Part shown: positions 45,036 to 55,691 of the stretch, in pieces | Layout of the letters: each line of letters starts with the position of its first letter | How positions within the stretch are numbered: position 1 is the stretch's first letter | Source: Myrmaecium sp. VS I D KN 1 | Taxonomy: Eukaryota; Ascomycota; Dothideomycetes; Valsariales; Valsariaceae | Direction: 5' to 3' | NCBI GenBank assembly: GCA_019775845.1 | Contig: JADQAV010000030.1 | Location: forward strand, 1-64,000 | DNA: 64,000 bases | The notes under the pieces: model-generated | The model's database searches: none | Told to the model about the DNA's origin: nothing | Seen by the model: the letters and a program-made list of their open reading frames with translations, nothing else | Position numbers and translations under genes: made by a program

Positions 45036-47563
45036 CTACAACCCCTCAAACAACCCCTCAACCCCCAACCCGACCCCCTCCCCAGGCAAGCCCAAAAACT
45101 CACTTCCCCTACCACGTCCCACACTCCCACTCAAACTCTCCTTCTCCCTCAGCAACCGTCCCACATCCACCCCGCCAGCTCCACCAGCAAGATACCTCAC
45201 ACTCACGCCCACATTCACGCGCTCCCGCAACAAGCCGTCCAACTCCGCCTTCCACGCCGCGACATCAGCGGGTCCCACCGTGGTCGCGAGATCGCGTTCG
45301 CGACGCTTGCGGCCCGCGCCGCGACCCTGCTTGCCGGGCGCGTTGTCATCGGCGAAATCCGAGTCGTCCAGGTCGACGCCGAGGTCCTCGGCGGCTTGGG
45401 CGAAGAGGGCGTCGCGGGCGCCGACGCGCTCCTTGGCGAGGCGGGCGTCGGTGATGCGTTTGGCGAGGGTGGCGCGGGGTTTGAGACGCGTGGTGAGGCG
45501 CCGGTCGAGGGGGAGGGTGTGGATGATGTGTTTTGGTTGGGCGGGGGTGGGTTTCTTCGGTTGCTTCGTGGATTTGTCGTCGTCTGCTTCGGAGGAGGAG
45601 GAGGCATCTGCGTCCTTCTCTGCTTCTCGTCCGCTGCTGCGTGAAGCGTGGACTTTAGCGACCAGGCGTCGCACGCCGGCCACCTCCTCTGGAGCGCACA
45701 GCAGTACGCTTGCGCCTTTCTCGCCTGCGCGGGCCGTGCGGCCGGAGCGGTGCACGTATGTGTCTGCCGTGCGGGGGACGTGGTAGTGCAGGACCAGCTC
45801 GACGTTTTTGATGTCGAGACCGCGCGCGGCGACGTCGGTGGCGACGAGGATGGCGCCGGGAGTAGCGGCGAAGCGTTCGAGTGCCTGCAGACGCGCTTTC
45901 TGCTGCATGTGGCTGTGCAGGGCGGTGGCGGGGAGGGAGAGGGTGGTGAGGAAGCGGGCTAGTCGTCGGGTGGTGCTGATGCTGTTGGTGAAGATGAGGG
46001 TGCGCGACGTCGGTGTGAGAAGAAGCAAGGTGTAGAGGTAGAGGTCCTGTGGAACGTTAGTGGGCCGGGTAGTCACTAGATATGATGATGAGCGCTCACC
46101 TTCTCCGTCCCCCCGCATTCCACCAAACCTTCCTTCAAGCCCTCCGCCATCTGTCCCACCGGGTTGACATCGACGAATTTCGGCCGCTCCTCGCGGAAGT
46201 TCAGTTTCTTAAGGAGATACTCCATGCTCTCCCGCTGTCCCATCATCTCACCGCTGTTCCAACCCTTGGACCGGTTCGCCAGCTTCTGCTGGAGGCCCTT
46301 GTGGAAGGTGGCGGAGAACACCAGGGTTTGGCGGTCTTTTCCTGGCTCCTCCGGCTCCTCGCCTTCCTCGCCGTCCACTGCGTCCTTCTTCTCCAGCACG
46401 TTCAAGATCTCCTCGACTTCTTTGAAGTTGCCCTGGCTCAGCAGCCGATCCGCTTCGTCAACCACAAGGAACCGCACGCCTTTCAGCCATGCCAACAGCC
46501 CGTGACCCTCCGAAATGACCTCCCAGAGGCGACCTGGAGTGCCAACAACCACTTCCGCCTTGGCCAGTTGTCGTTGCTGCTTCTGCACGCTCAGACCGCC
46601 GGTGAGTGTGGCGATCTGCGGGCCACCCATGCCGGTGGACCAGAACAGGGAACGCAGGTGAGTGGAGAGCTGGTGGGCGAGTTCACGGGTCGGACTGAGA
46701 ATCAGTGCCAGTGCCGGCCTCTTCTTATCCGTCTTACTGTCCTCATTGTTACCGGATTTGCCCGACGTGGCCAGCCAGTGTTCGAGGATGGGTATTCCGA
46801 AGGCGAGTGTTTTGCCGGAACCGGTCGAGGCCTTGCCGATGACGTCGTGGCCAGCGAGGATCTCCGGGATCGAAGCGGACTGGATGGTGGTGGGGGAGGA
46901 GAATTTGAGTCGCGAAAGCGCGAGGTGGGTCTCGGGGGACAGACCGAGAGGATGCCAAGCGGACACATCAACACTGTCCTCTTCGGCTTGGTCGTCGAGA
47001 CCGGCGAATGCGCTCGTCTGTGTCTTGGCCTTCTCACTCTGTTTCTTGCTCTTGACCTCTTTCGCGGCCGTGTTGACCTTCTCCGCCTTCTTCTGGTCCT
47101 TCTTATGGTCTTGGACAATTTCCTTATCCTTCCGTTTCTCCTTTTCCGAAAGCTCTTCCGTCTTCTTCAGCGCGCCTTTGGGCTTCGATTCCGTCTTTGA
47201 CTCCTCCTCTCCGCCATCACTGAAGCCACCCCACTCCTCGTCCTCCGCAGCATCCCTTCCGCCCTCGCCATCCGTCTCCTCGAATTTCCGCTTGAACGAC
47301 ACCTTCCCACTTTCGTCCTTCTCCACCTCCACATCGTCAATCTCTTCCAGCCCATAGAACCCTTCGAAGTCGTCCAACCGGTCCGGCATCTCCACCGACT
47401 TCCACTGCAGTTCGTCCGGGTTGACGGCGCGCGTCTTTTTCTTCGTCGGCGCAACAGAGCATCGCGCAGCACCCGCACCGCCGGCGAGCTTTTGTCGTTT
47501 TCGCGCCTGCATCGCGGCGACCTTGGGAGGGAGTGTCCGCTTCTTCACGTCGGTCGAAGCCAT
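45036..47563 (-). CDS. MAK5: ATP-dependent RNA helicase MAK5 (60S ribosome biogenesis)
   Basis: Two exons (47563-46100 and 46046-45036) are joined across a 53-nt intron in phase 0 (GGTEK/DLYLYTL), giving 824 residues. The N-terminal ~200 residues are Lys/Glu-rich with the Mak5-type LQWKSVEMPDRLDDFEGFYG. The DEAD-box core has Q motif SPTTIQSASIP, ASTGSGKT (about 245), PTRELAHQ, VVDEADRLL (about 368), SATFHKG, LIFTNSIS, TDVAARGLDI and HRSGRTARAG. The insert after DEAD and the VFSATFHKGLQQKL block are typical of Mak5/DDX24. It acts in the nucleolus on pre-60S particles. It shares a 232-bp divergent promoter with TRM7. Confidence 0.94.
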
Positions 47564-47795
47564 TCTGACGGTGGACGTGAAGGTGGTGATGTGGTGAGAT
47601 GTGTGAGGTGAAGTCGGTCGGAGGGCCGGAAGGGTTCAGGTTCAGAAAAAATCCGGCAGAACGCATCTCACCGCCCTCTTATCTTATCGCTATTACAACC
47701 TCAGGCATCCATCCAACATCGAACTTTCTCAACACCAAATTCTCCATCACCAACCTGCAATTCACCACTCTCCACCGCCTCACCCCTTTCCAACC
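47564..47795. promoter_or_regulatory. Shared divergent promoter of MAK5 and TRM7
   Basis: Only 232 bases separate the two start codons, which point away from each other. Both genes serve translation (ribosome assembly and tRNA modification), so co-regulation is plausible. I see no convincing TATA box. Confidence 0.6.
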
Positions 47796-48905
47796 ATGGG
47801 CAAATCCTCCAAAGACAAGCGCGACGCGTACTACCGCCTGGCTAAGGAGCAAGGCTGGCGCGCACGCTCGGCATTTAAGCTGCTGCACCTCGACGAGGAA
47901 TTCGATCTCTTCCGCGACGTCCACCGGGTCGTTGACCTCTGCGCCGCCCCGGGCTCCTGGTCGCAGGTCCTCTCCCGCGTCCTCATCAACGGCGAAAAAT
48001 TTGGGCGTCGGGCGTTGGAGGAGCGCGCGCGGGAGAGTCGGCGACAATGGGTGGAGCAGCTGCCGGCGGAGATGCAGGCGCAATACGCAGAAACGGAGGA
48101 GCAGAAGGATAGCGCTGGAGCATCAGAGTCCACAAAAGCGACGACGACCTCCCGGCCCCCCGTTAAAATCGTCTCCATCGACCTCCAACCAATGTCGCCC
48201 CTCCCCGGCATCATCACCCTCAAAGCCGACATCACGCACCCATCCACCATCCCCCGGCTACTCCAAGCCCTCGACCTCCCCCCCTCCAGCCCAAGCACCA
48301 ACACCATCGACCTCATCATCTCCGACGGCGCGCCCGACGTCACCGGCCTCCACGACCTCGACATCTACGTGCAATCGCAGCTCCTCTGGGCCGCCGTCTC
48401 GCTCGCCTGCCGCCTCCTGCGGCCCGGCGGGAAATTCGTCGCCAAAATATTCCGCGGCAAGGACACCGAGCTCATCTACGCTCAATTCAAAACGCTCTTC
48501 GATCGCGTCGTCGTCGCGAAGCCGAAGTCCAGTCGCGCGAGCAGCATGGAGGCTTTCGTCGTTGGGCTTGGGTTCAAGGGCGTGCCGGAGGGGATGGGCG
48601 AGGTGGGGAGCCAGGCACCTGTGGAGGCCTCCTGCACCACTCGCCCAGATGGCATCACCGACGTCGTCCTTGGTACTGAGGACGTTCTCGATGCGCCGGA
48701 GGATCACGCCCGGCCCGCCCGCTGGATTCCGCCTTTCCTTGCCGTTGGCAGCCTCGGGGGCTTTGATGCCGATGCCACATACCAGCTGCCCAAGGACCGC
48801 GCCGTGCTTGAGCCGGTTCAGCCCCCAACTGCGCCGCCGTACAAGCGTGCGCTGGAGATGCGAAGGGCGATGGGTGGTGGGGGTGGGGGTGGGGTGAAGA
48901 GTTGA
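47796..48905 (+). CDS. TRM7: tRNA (cytidine-32/guanosine-34) 2'-O-methyltransferase TRM7
   Basis: A single exon encodes 369 residues of the FtsJ/RrmJ family. It starts MGKSSKDKRDAYYRLAKEQG and has RARSAFKLL (catalytic Lys), the SAM-binding VVDLCAAPGSWSQVL (about 45-59), IVSIDLQPM, LIISDGAPDVTG (catalytic Asp), GGKFVAKIFRGKD (Lys) and SRASSMEAFVV (Glu), completing the K-D-K-E tetrad. A hydrophilic insertion of about 60 residues between SAM motif I and the next strand makes it longer than the 310-residue yeast protein. Trm7 methylates the anticodon loop of tRNA-Phe, tRNA-Trp and tRNA-Leu with partner proteins. The C-terminal Gly run is low complexity. Confidence 0.94.
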   Translation: MGKSSKDKRDAYYRLAKEQGWRARSAFKLLHLDEEFDLFRDVHRVVDLCAAPGSWSQVLSRVLINGEKFGRRALEERARESRRQWVEQLPAEMQAQYAETEEQKDSAGASESTKATTTSRPPVKIVSIDLQPMSPLPGIITLKADITHPSTIPRLLQALDLPPSSPSTNTIDLIISDGAPDVTGLHDLDIYVQSQLLWAAVSLACRLLRPGGKFVAKIFRGKDTELIYAQFKTLFDRVVVAKPKSSRASSMEAFVVGLGFKGVPEGMGEVGSQAPVEASCTTRPDGITDVVLGTEDVLDAPEDHARPARWIPPFLAVGSLGGFDADATYQLPKDRAVLEPVQPPTAPPYKRALEMRRAMGGGGGGGVKS

Positions 48906-50016
48906 GTGGTTGCGGGTTGGAAAGACTGGATTTGATTCTGGCTCTGGATCGTTGATATGCTGAGGCGAAGGTGATAGCTCAGCAAGGTTATCCGGCCGCA
49001 TGAAACGGCTGGGTTGAAGGACGTCATTGCCCACAAGCTGATGACAGCAACACTCGCACTCCATCACGCAAAGCGCGTCCCTCAGGCAGAAGTCGAGCCG
49101 CAGCCGTCCCGAGCAAGGCAGCGCACTTGCTCCCGGTTGAGGAAAAAGGTGAAGATGAAAGGAATGTAACGTAGATACCCACGTGCATCGCACGACGAAA
49201 CATCAATACAAGAAGACAAGTAAATCAACACAACCGTGTCGTATACTTCCCTCCCAGCTTAAGTCGCACGCAAAAGCCGGAGACCGCAGCAGCGAGCTGA
49301 AAGAAAGGAGGAAAGCCAAAAAAAGAGACTGCTGTCTCAAAATCTCCCTCCCGCCCCGGCCCAGTCACTGTTGCGCACCTAAAACCAAAAGAAGAAGCCA
49401 AAGGGAAAGAGAGGACGTAGAGCAGAACCAAGAACAATATAATACGCTATAACAGAGGAAAGAATAAGTTATAGGCGTGTGCAATTACATAGATAAACCG
49501 AACCGATACGATCTCCTTGTTCATCCACGCTTTCCCTCTCTCTTCCCACTTCCAGTACTTTCTGACCCTCCTCTGCTCCGACGAAAGAACTCCACTCCCG
49601 CAAAACCAAGGGAAAAAAGGTTGAAAAAGAAGAAGGCGACGGCGGTCCTTCAGTCCGCCATTGCTCCATTATACACTCCTCCATCATACAAAACAACACG
49701 ATACAACCAGATCCAACACAGTAAAATACATTAAGAAATACGTCAGAGTATGATATAATACATTCCCCCCTTCCACCTCTCAATTGAGTCCAAGGATGAC
49801 ATACGACATACAACATGAGCAGACCCACAGAGAGACACAGCTCTTCCCCTCTCCCACCGCCCGGCGAGTCCGTCTTCTCCGGATGAAAGAAGAAAGGCAG
49901 GCATATGCGTGCGGCGCACGAACAAGTGCAGCGCAGGTATTATCCAGTAAAACAAGCTGGGTAGGTTGAGTAGGATGCGAACCGAAACCGAAATACCACA
50001 TTCCCCATGCCACAAC
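48906..50016. other. Intergenic region, no gene recognised
   Basis: I see only short open frames with biased composition. It may hold the 3' UTR of TRM7 and, on the minus strand, that of the small gene ending at 50017. Confidence 0.45.
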
Positions 50017-50254
50017 CTACGCCGTCTCCGCAGCACCGCCACGCATCACAGGAACAGATCCGGAAGCGGAGCCATCCTTATTCAGGGCACGGATCGCGTT
50101 GACCATCCTATATGTCATCTCATCAGAAAAGGCACGTAGGACGGCGGGGACAGGGCTCCCCATCGAGGAAGGGGGGTACGAACCTCGAGCTCTCATTCAA
50201 AAACTCCTCGTTCAGTTCCTCGAGCTGTCGGGCTTGGAGTTGGAGGCTGGCCAT
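50017..50254 (-). CDS. Candidate small coiled-coil protein, two exons
   Basis: Splicing 50254-50184 to 50107-50017 (76-nt intron, acceptor ATATAG) gives 53 residues: MASLQLQARQLEELNEEF, then LNESSRMVNAIRALNK and a Gly/Ala/Val tail. The helical, heptad-like pattern suggests a short coiled coil of the size of small complex subunits. The ATG at 50254 immediately follows CCACCGCAG with an upstream CGCTGAC, a perfect branch point and acceptor, so a 5' exon or UTR intron is likely. A pyrimidine-rich leader covers 50420-51000 on the same strand. The frame also stays open to an upstream ATG at 50422 (109 residues). Family not recognised. Confidence 0.35.
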
Positions 50255-50429
50255 CTGCGGTGGATACCAGGAAACGTCAGCGATGGTCCAACGTCCGACA
50301 ACGGAGAGCAAAAGCAGAAATGTGATGTGATCGGGCTCGTGCTGCTGGCCTGCGTCTTGGCTTGGTCCTCCGCGTGCTGGGAACGACGGGAGATGCGCTG
50401 AGAGAAGGGACACACACGCCATCTTCGCG

Positions 50430-51006
50430 ACGGAAAAGAAGAGGAAGAAGCCGGATGGAAAACCAAAGCCAAAGCCAAAACTAGAGCCAAAGCCAAACAC
50501 AAGAGATAGAGAAGAAAAGGGAAAAAGGCAGAATTGGGAAAATAGGGGAGAAGAAGGTAAGGATGAAAGGAGAGGGAAGCGGAAAGCATAGCGGGTAGAA
50601 AGAGAGAAACGGAAAAGAAAGGAAGAAAGCGAAGAAGAGAGAGAAAGTGAGACAGGAGACAGAAAAGGACGAAAAGGCAGGCGAAAGAAAGGAAGAAAGG
50701 CAGAAAAGGAGGCAGGACATTCACCGTACAGAGAAAACAGAATAGAAAAACGAAACAAGACGGTCTCTGTACGAATGAACAAACATGCCTCCCATCCCGC
50801 TGCCTTTCTATCCCATCTATCCTCTCCTATCCTTCTGCCTTCTTCTCTTTTCCCCTCTCCTCCTCCCTTCCCTCCAATCCCTCTCCCTTCCCATCCTCTC
50901 CCCTCCCTTCCTTTCCCTTCTTTTCCTGCCGTTCCCAGTCTCGTCTCCCCTCTTCTCCCCCTTGAAAAACAAAAAAAACAGAAAACCCTCCATCCTTCCA
51001 TACCCC
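50430..51006. other. Purine-rich then pyrimidine-rich spacer
   Basis: The plus strand is almost all A/G from 50430 to 50760 and almost all C/T from 50800 to 51000. Long open frames over it are by-products of this bias. The purine tract, read on the minus strand, looks like the CT-rich leader of the small gene just downstream. Confidence 0.5.
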
Positions 51007-54000
51007 TCAATTCCGCTTCCCAAAAGAAAACCCAAACAAGCTCGCCGAAAACGGGGACGAAAGAGGAATGGACGAAGACGAAGAAGCCCCAGCAGCAGAC
51101 GAACGGGCCGAGGAAGCAGCCGACGAGGAACCAGCAGTAGATCCAGAACCAGCAGGGCCATGAGCAGGAACAGCCTCGGAAGACGCAGGAGCAGCAGAGC
51201 CAGCAGCGGCCGGACCGGCCGATGCCATCGATCCATCGGAAGACGCAGAACCAGCAGCAGAACCAGCAGGCGAATCACCATCATCATCATCAGAAGAGGA
51301 AGAAAATGGGCCTCTCACCGTGCCATCCAGCAGCGCACCCGAGTGCTCATCCCCACCCTCCCCATTCACATCCCCATCCAACCCCTCACCCATCTCCCCA
51401 TCATCCTCCCACCCACTCCCCCCAGCCCCCGCCCCCATCGGCGTCGGCGTACTCGGCTCCACCCTGCGTCTCAACTCATCCAACTCCCTCTGGAGCCGCG
51501 CCGCCCTCTTCTCATACGCCACCGCCACCCGCTTCACCTCCTCCGCCGACGCGGCCGTGACCTCCAAAATCGCGCTCTTCTGCTCCAGCTCCGCGAGTTC
51601 GCGGCGGAGCGTCGCCTTCTCCTTCTGCGCCTCCGCCAACGCCGCCTCGAGCTGCGCGACCGCTTTCGGCTGGGCCTCCACCTGCATGCGCAGCGCCTCC
51701 AGCTCGGCCGCGAGCCGCGCCCGCTCCTCCGCCCCGTCGTGCTTGAGCTGCGCGAGCTGGATGGCGAACTCGCCCGCCTCGTCGGCCGCGGCGCGCACCT
51801 CGACGAGGTCGGCCTGGGTGCGGGCGTGCGCGGCGCGCTCGCGCTCCGCCTCCGCGCGGGCGGCCGCGAGTTGCTCCTCCCAGTGGCGATGCGCGTCTGC
51901 GGTGGCGGCGGCCTGCTGCGCCTGCAGCTCCTGCCGGAGCGCGGCCCGCTTGGCGTCCTCGTGCGCGAGCGCCTTCCGCAGCGCCTTCTCGTGGTCCCCC
52001 TTCAGCGCGTCCACCACCTCCAGGTGCGAGGCGTCCAGGCTGGACATCTCCGCCATCAGGCTGTCGTGTCGAGCCTGCCACTCCGACACCTCCTGCGCGT
52101 GGTGCTGCGACGCCGCCGTCTTCTCCGCCATTAGCTCTTGGACCTTGGCGCGCAGGTCCTCCATCTCCGCCGAGCGGGCCTCCTCTTCCGCCGCCGTGGC
52201 CGTCACCAGCGCGTCGTGCTTCTCCTGCAGATCAACGAGCGCCTGCTGGAGCTCCGAGGAGGCAGCCTCGTGCGCTCCCGTGGTCGTCTCATGGCCCTTC
52301 TGCACCTCCTCCAACGTCTGGGCGTGGGCAGTGGCAAGCCGAGCATGCTCATCCTGCAACCCCTTCACCACCTCCTGATGTTCCATAGCTAACCTCTCCT
52401 TCTCCTGGGCGAGGGTCTCAATCTGACTCTGCAACGCACCAAGCACCTCATTACGCGACGCACCAGCGCTCTCCTTCTCCGCTAAAGCCTTCGCATGCGC
52501 CTCCTGCAAGTCCTGCAGCGCCTTTGCATGCGCATCCTGCAAGCCCTGGACCGCCTTCGCATGCGCCATCTCCAGCTCCTCCTTGAGAGCCTGGAGCTCA
52601 CGATTATGCCGCTCCGCCGCCTCCGCCTTCTCATTCTCAAACTCCCCCTTCACCTTCTCAACCTCAGCCACATGCGCCTCCTGCAGCTCCTTCTTCTCCG
52701 CCGCCACCCTGCGCAACTCCTCGCGCAGTTCCGACTGATCACCCTCCTGTCCAGACCGGAGGTCCGCAATCGCCGCCGCGTGCGCCGCCTCCGCCTCCTC
52801 CTTCTCCTTCCTCAGCACCTCATACTTCTCCTCCATCTCCTGAAGCAGGGCTGCGTGTTCGCTCTCCATCCGGGTGGTCAGGGCGTCCACCTCAGCCTGA
52901 TGTTTTGTGACCGCGGCCTCCGCCTCCTCCTTCCTCTTACAGAGCTCATCAAACTTCCCCTCCATCTGCTCGAGCAAGACCTTCTGCTCGCTCTCCAGCT
53001 TCGCAGTCAGACTCTCCACCTCAGCCTGCTGCCTCGCAATCGCCGCCTCCTTCTCCTCACCATCCCGCGTCAACGACTCCAGCGCGCTCTTCAATCCCAC
53101 CATCTCCTCTTCCTTCGCAGCAAGGGTGGCTTCAATGTCCCGGAGCGACGCGGTGAGACGCGCGATCTCAGCGTCCTGCGCGCCCGCCTCGGTGCCAGAT
53201 TGCTGCTGCAACTCCACGATCTTATTCTGCAGCTGCTCGACCACGGTCTGTGACGCGGTCTTCTCGCTCTCGGCACGGGCAACCGCGTCCGTCTTGGCAT
53301 GCTCCAGCTGCTGCATCTCGGTCTGCAGGCGATCGATGACGGCCTTCAAGCTGGCGACTTCAGCCTCCTTAGTCGCGACGGCGTCGCTGTCGGCGTGCTG
53401 CAGCCGCGTGATGTTCTCCTGCAGGCTTTCCACCGCGTGCTTCAGCTCCGCGTTCTCGGCCTGAATCGTGGCGAGTGCTTCCGTCTTGGAGGCTTCCAGC
53501 GCCCGGATGACCGCGCTCAGCCGCTCCGCCTCCGCGTCGCTGGCGGCCTTGGCCTCGGTGGTTTGCTGCTGTAGCTCCACCACCTGATTCTGCAGCCGCT
53601 CCACCACCTGGTTGAGCGCGGTAACCTCCTCATCCTTCGCGGTGTGGGCATCAACCGTCGCCCGCTGCAGGCTCTCGACCTCGGCTTGGAGCTTCTCGAC
53701 GACCTGCGACAGCGTGGCAACCTCCTCCTCCTTCTGCTTCTGCGCTTCGACACGCTCGGCTTGGACGCGAGCGGTCTCGGCCCGGAGGTCCTCCACGATC
53801 CGGTTCAGGCTGGCAATCTCCTCATCCTTGGCCTTCGTCGTCTCGGTCTGAGCGTCACGGAGCTGCTGCAGTTCCTCTTGCAGATCCTGCACGACCTTGC
53901 TGCCGTCCACCTCGTTATTCTGGAGCTGTTCGATCTTGGTCCGGAGCTCGGCGACGATCTCCTCGGCCTTCTTGGCCTCCGCCTCTTTGGCCTGAAGCTC

Positions 54001-55691
54001 GTCGGCGTGGCTCTGCTGCAGGCTACGGATCTCCTCGTGCAACTTCTTCAAAGCCTGCGCGGATTCCTTGGCTGACTCTTCCGCACGCTGGGCGCTTTCT
54101 TCATGGAGTTGGCGGAACCGCTCCACTTCCGCTTTGGTCTCGTCCAGCGCCTTCTGCGCTTCGGCAACGGCATGCTCGCGCTGGGCCAGCTGTTCTTCTT
54201 GCTCCCGCTTGAGCGTCTCGATCTCAGCCTTCATCGCGTCGGCAGCGGCCTCAGCCTTCTGCACCGCCTCGGCGGTCTGCTCGTTGGCGGCAGCACCCTG
54301 CTCCTGCAGCTTGGTGAGCTCATCCTGGAGGTTCCGGATCGTGTCCGCCGCCGCCTTCTTCTCCGCCTCGTTCGCGGCGTTCTGCGACTCGATATGCTTC
54401 TCCACGCTCTCAATCTCCGTCTTCAGCTGGTCGATGACGCTGGCCAGCTCCTGCTGGTTGGCTTCGCGCTGCTCGATCTCTCGGCGGTGTGTCGCGGCCG
54501 TCTCCTCCGCCTCGGCCAGGGCCTGCTCCAGCCGCGTCTTGGCCTCGGTGAGCTCGGTCTCCCGCTGGATCTTGGCCTCGAGCTCCGATTTGAGCGTCTC
54601 CAGCTCGGTGTTTAGCTGCTCGAGAGCCTCGGTATCCTCCGCACCCGCGGTGGAAGCAGCGTTGGCCCGTTCAAGCTCGGCCACTTGCTCCGTCAGCTCG
54701 CGCACCTGCTCCTCCAACCGCTCGCGCGCGACCGACTCGGCCAGCAGCTCCTTGACGGCATCCATGCTTTGTCGTTGTTTCTGTAGCTCGGCATCGTCGG
54801 GGGCGGTGAGTGGTCTCTTGTCGTCGATCGAACGGTCCGCTTCGGAGGCTTTGAGGTGGAGCGCGGGAAGTTCTGCCTCGGCTTCGGAGGTGGCTTTGGA
54901 CAGGGTTCGACGGCTGGTCAAGGAGATAAAAGTCAGCAAGCACATTTCATCAAATCAGGTTTGGACGGAGTGACGTACTGCACCGGGCTGGAAGGAGCCG
55001 CAGATGAAGACGAGACGGAGGGAGGACGACGAGACGGCAGACCCGTGCCCCCAGATCGCGTACTCAGCGTGGACCCCGGCCGTGTCACCGATGCACGGCT
55101 GGTGCTGGTCCGACCAGGCGCCGCTCCGCCCACCGAGGTACGTGGTGCCGACCGATTGGACGTGGTGGAGCTGATGGACGGCCTCTTTGGCGCCGACGTG
55201 CTGGAGGAGGGAGCATGAGAAGCACGGCGATCTGTCGTCGTCGAGGCTTTGGACGGAGCTACCTTGGCCGCCGAGGACGAGCTCAACGTCGACATCCGTC
55301 GGGCGGTCCCAGCTCCATTAATGACCGCCTTTTTGTTCTCGTCGCCAGACAGCACTCCTTCATGATGAGACGGTGTGCTCTTGCTGGTTGACGACTCCAA
55401 CGTCCGACGGATAGAGGACGTCGCCGCAGGACGAGTGGGAGGCTTGCTGAGGCTCGTCCCGGTCGTGGAGCGAGCGGCCGAGGTAGACGACGTCGACGTG
55501 GACGGCTTCGCGGGCGACTGAGTGGTCCGAGTCGTTGACGTGCTTCCGGGACGTTTGGCGGCACCCGAGATGGAGGACGTCGGTCGACGAGGGGGCACGG
55601 CGGCGTCCCGAGAGGAGGACAGGCTAGAGGTGGTCCTCTTCTTGGGCGTCTCGGCAGGCAAGTCGTGCGCGTCGTCTTCGGCGTCCGCCAT
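51007..55691 (-). CDS. Giant coiled-coil protein (1,539 residues), function unknown
   Basis: Two exons (55691-54979 and 54913-51007) are joined across a 65-nt intron (GTACGT donor, GACCAG acceptor, phase 2). The first ~250 residues are disordered, Ser/Thr/Pro-rich and basic (TPKKRTTSSLSSSRD, RPSISSTTSNRS), a pattern seen in microtubule-associated N-termini. Residues about 275-1390 form one almost unbroken coiled coil rich in Glu, Ala, Gln and Lys, with recurring blocks such as QEAHAKALAEKES and VVEQLQNKIVELQQQ. The C-terminus is an acidic/Ser-Ala stretch ending SLFGFSFGKRN. Similar fungal proteins are called M protein repeat proteins; a structural role at spindle pole, septum or cortex is only a guess. 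The start at 55691 has an ACCATGG context, though the frame opens at 55868. Confidence 0.8.

Noticed and set aside
46082-47200. Plus-strand frame of 372 codons over MAK5
   Set aside because: It is antisense to the DEAD-box motifs; no independent domain is visible.
50785-52378. Plus-strand frames of 350-450 codons over the giant coiled-coil gene
   Set aside because: They are Arg/Leu- or Ser/Ala-rich antisense shadows of a repetitive coiled coil.
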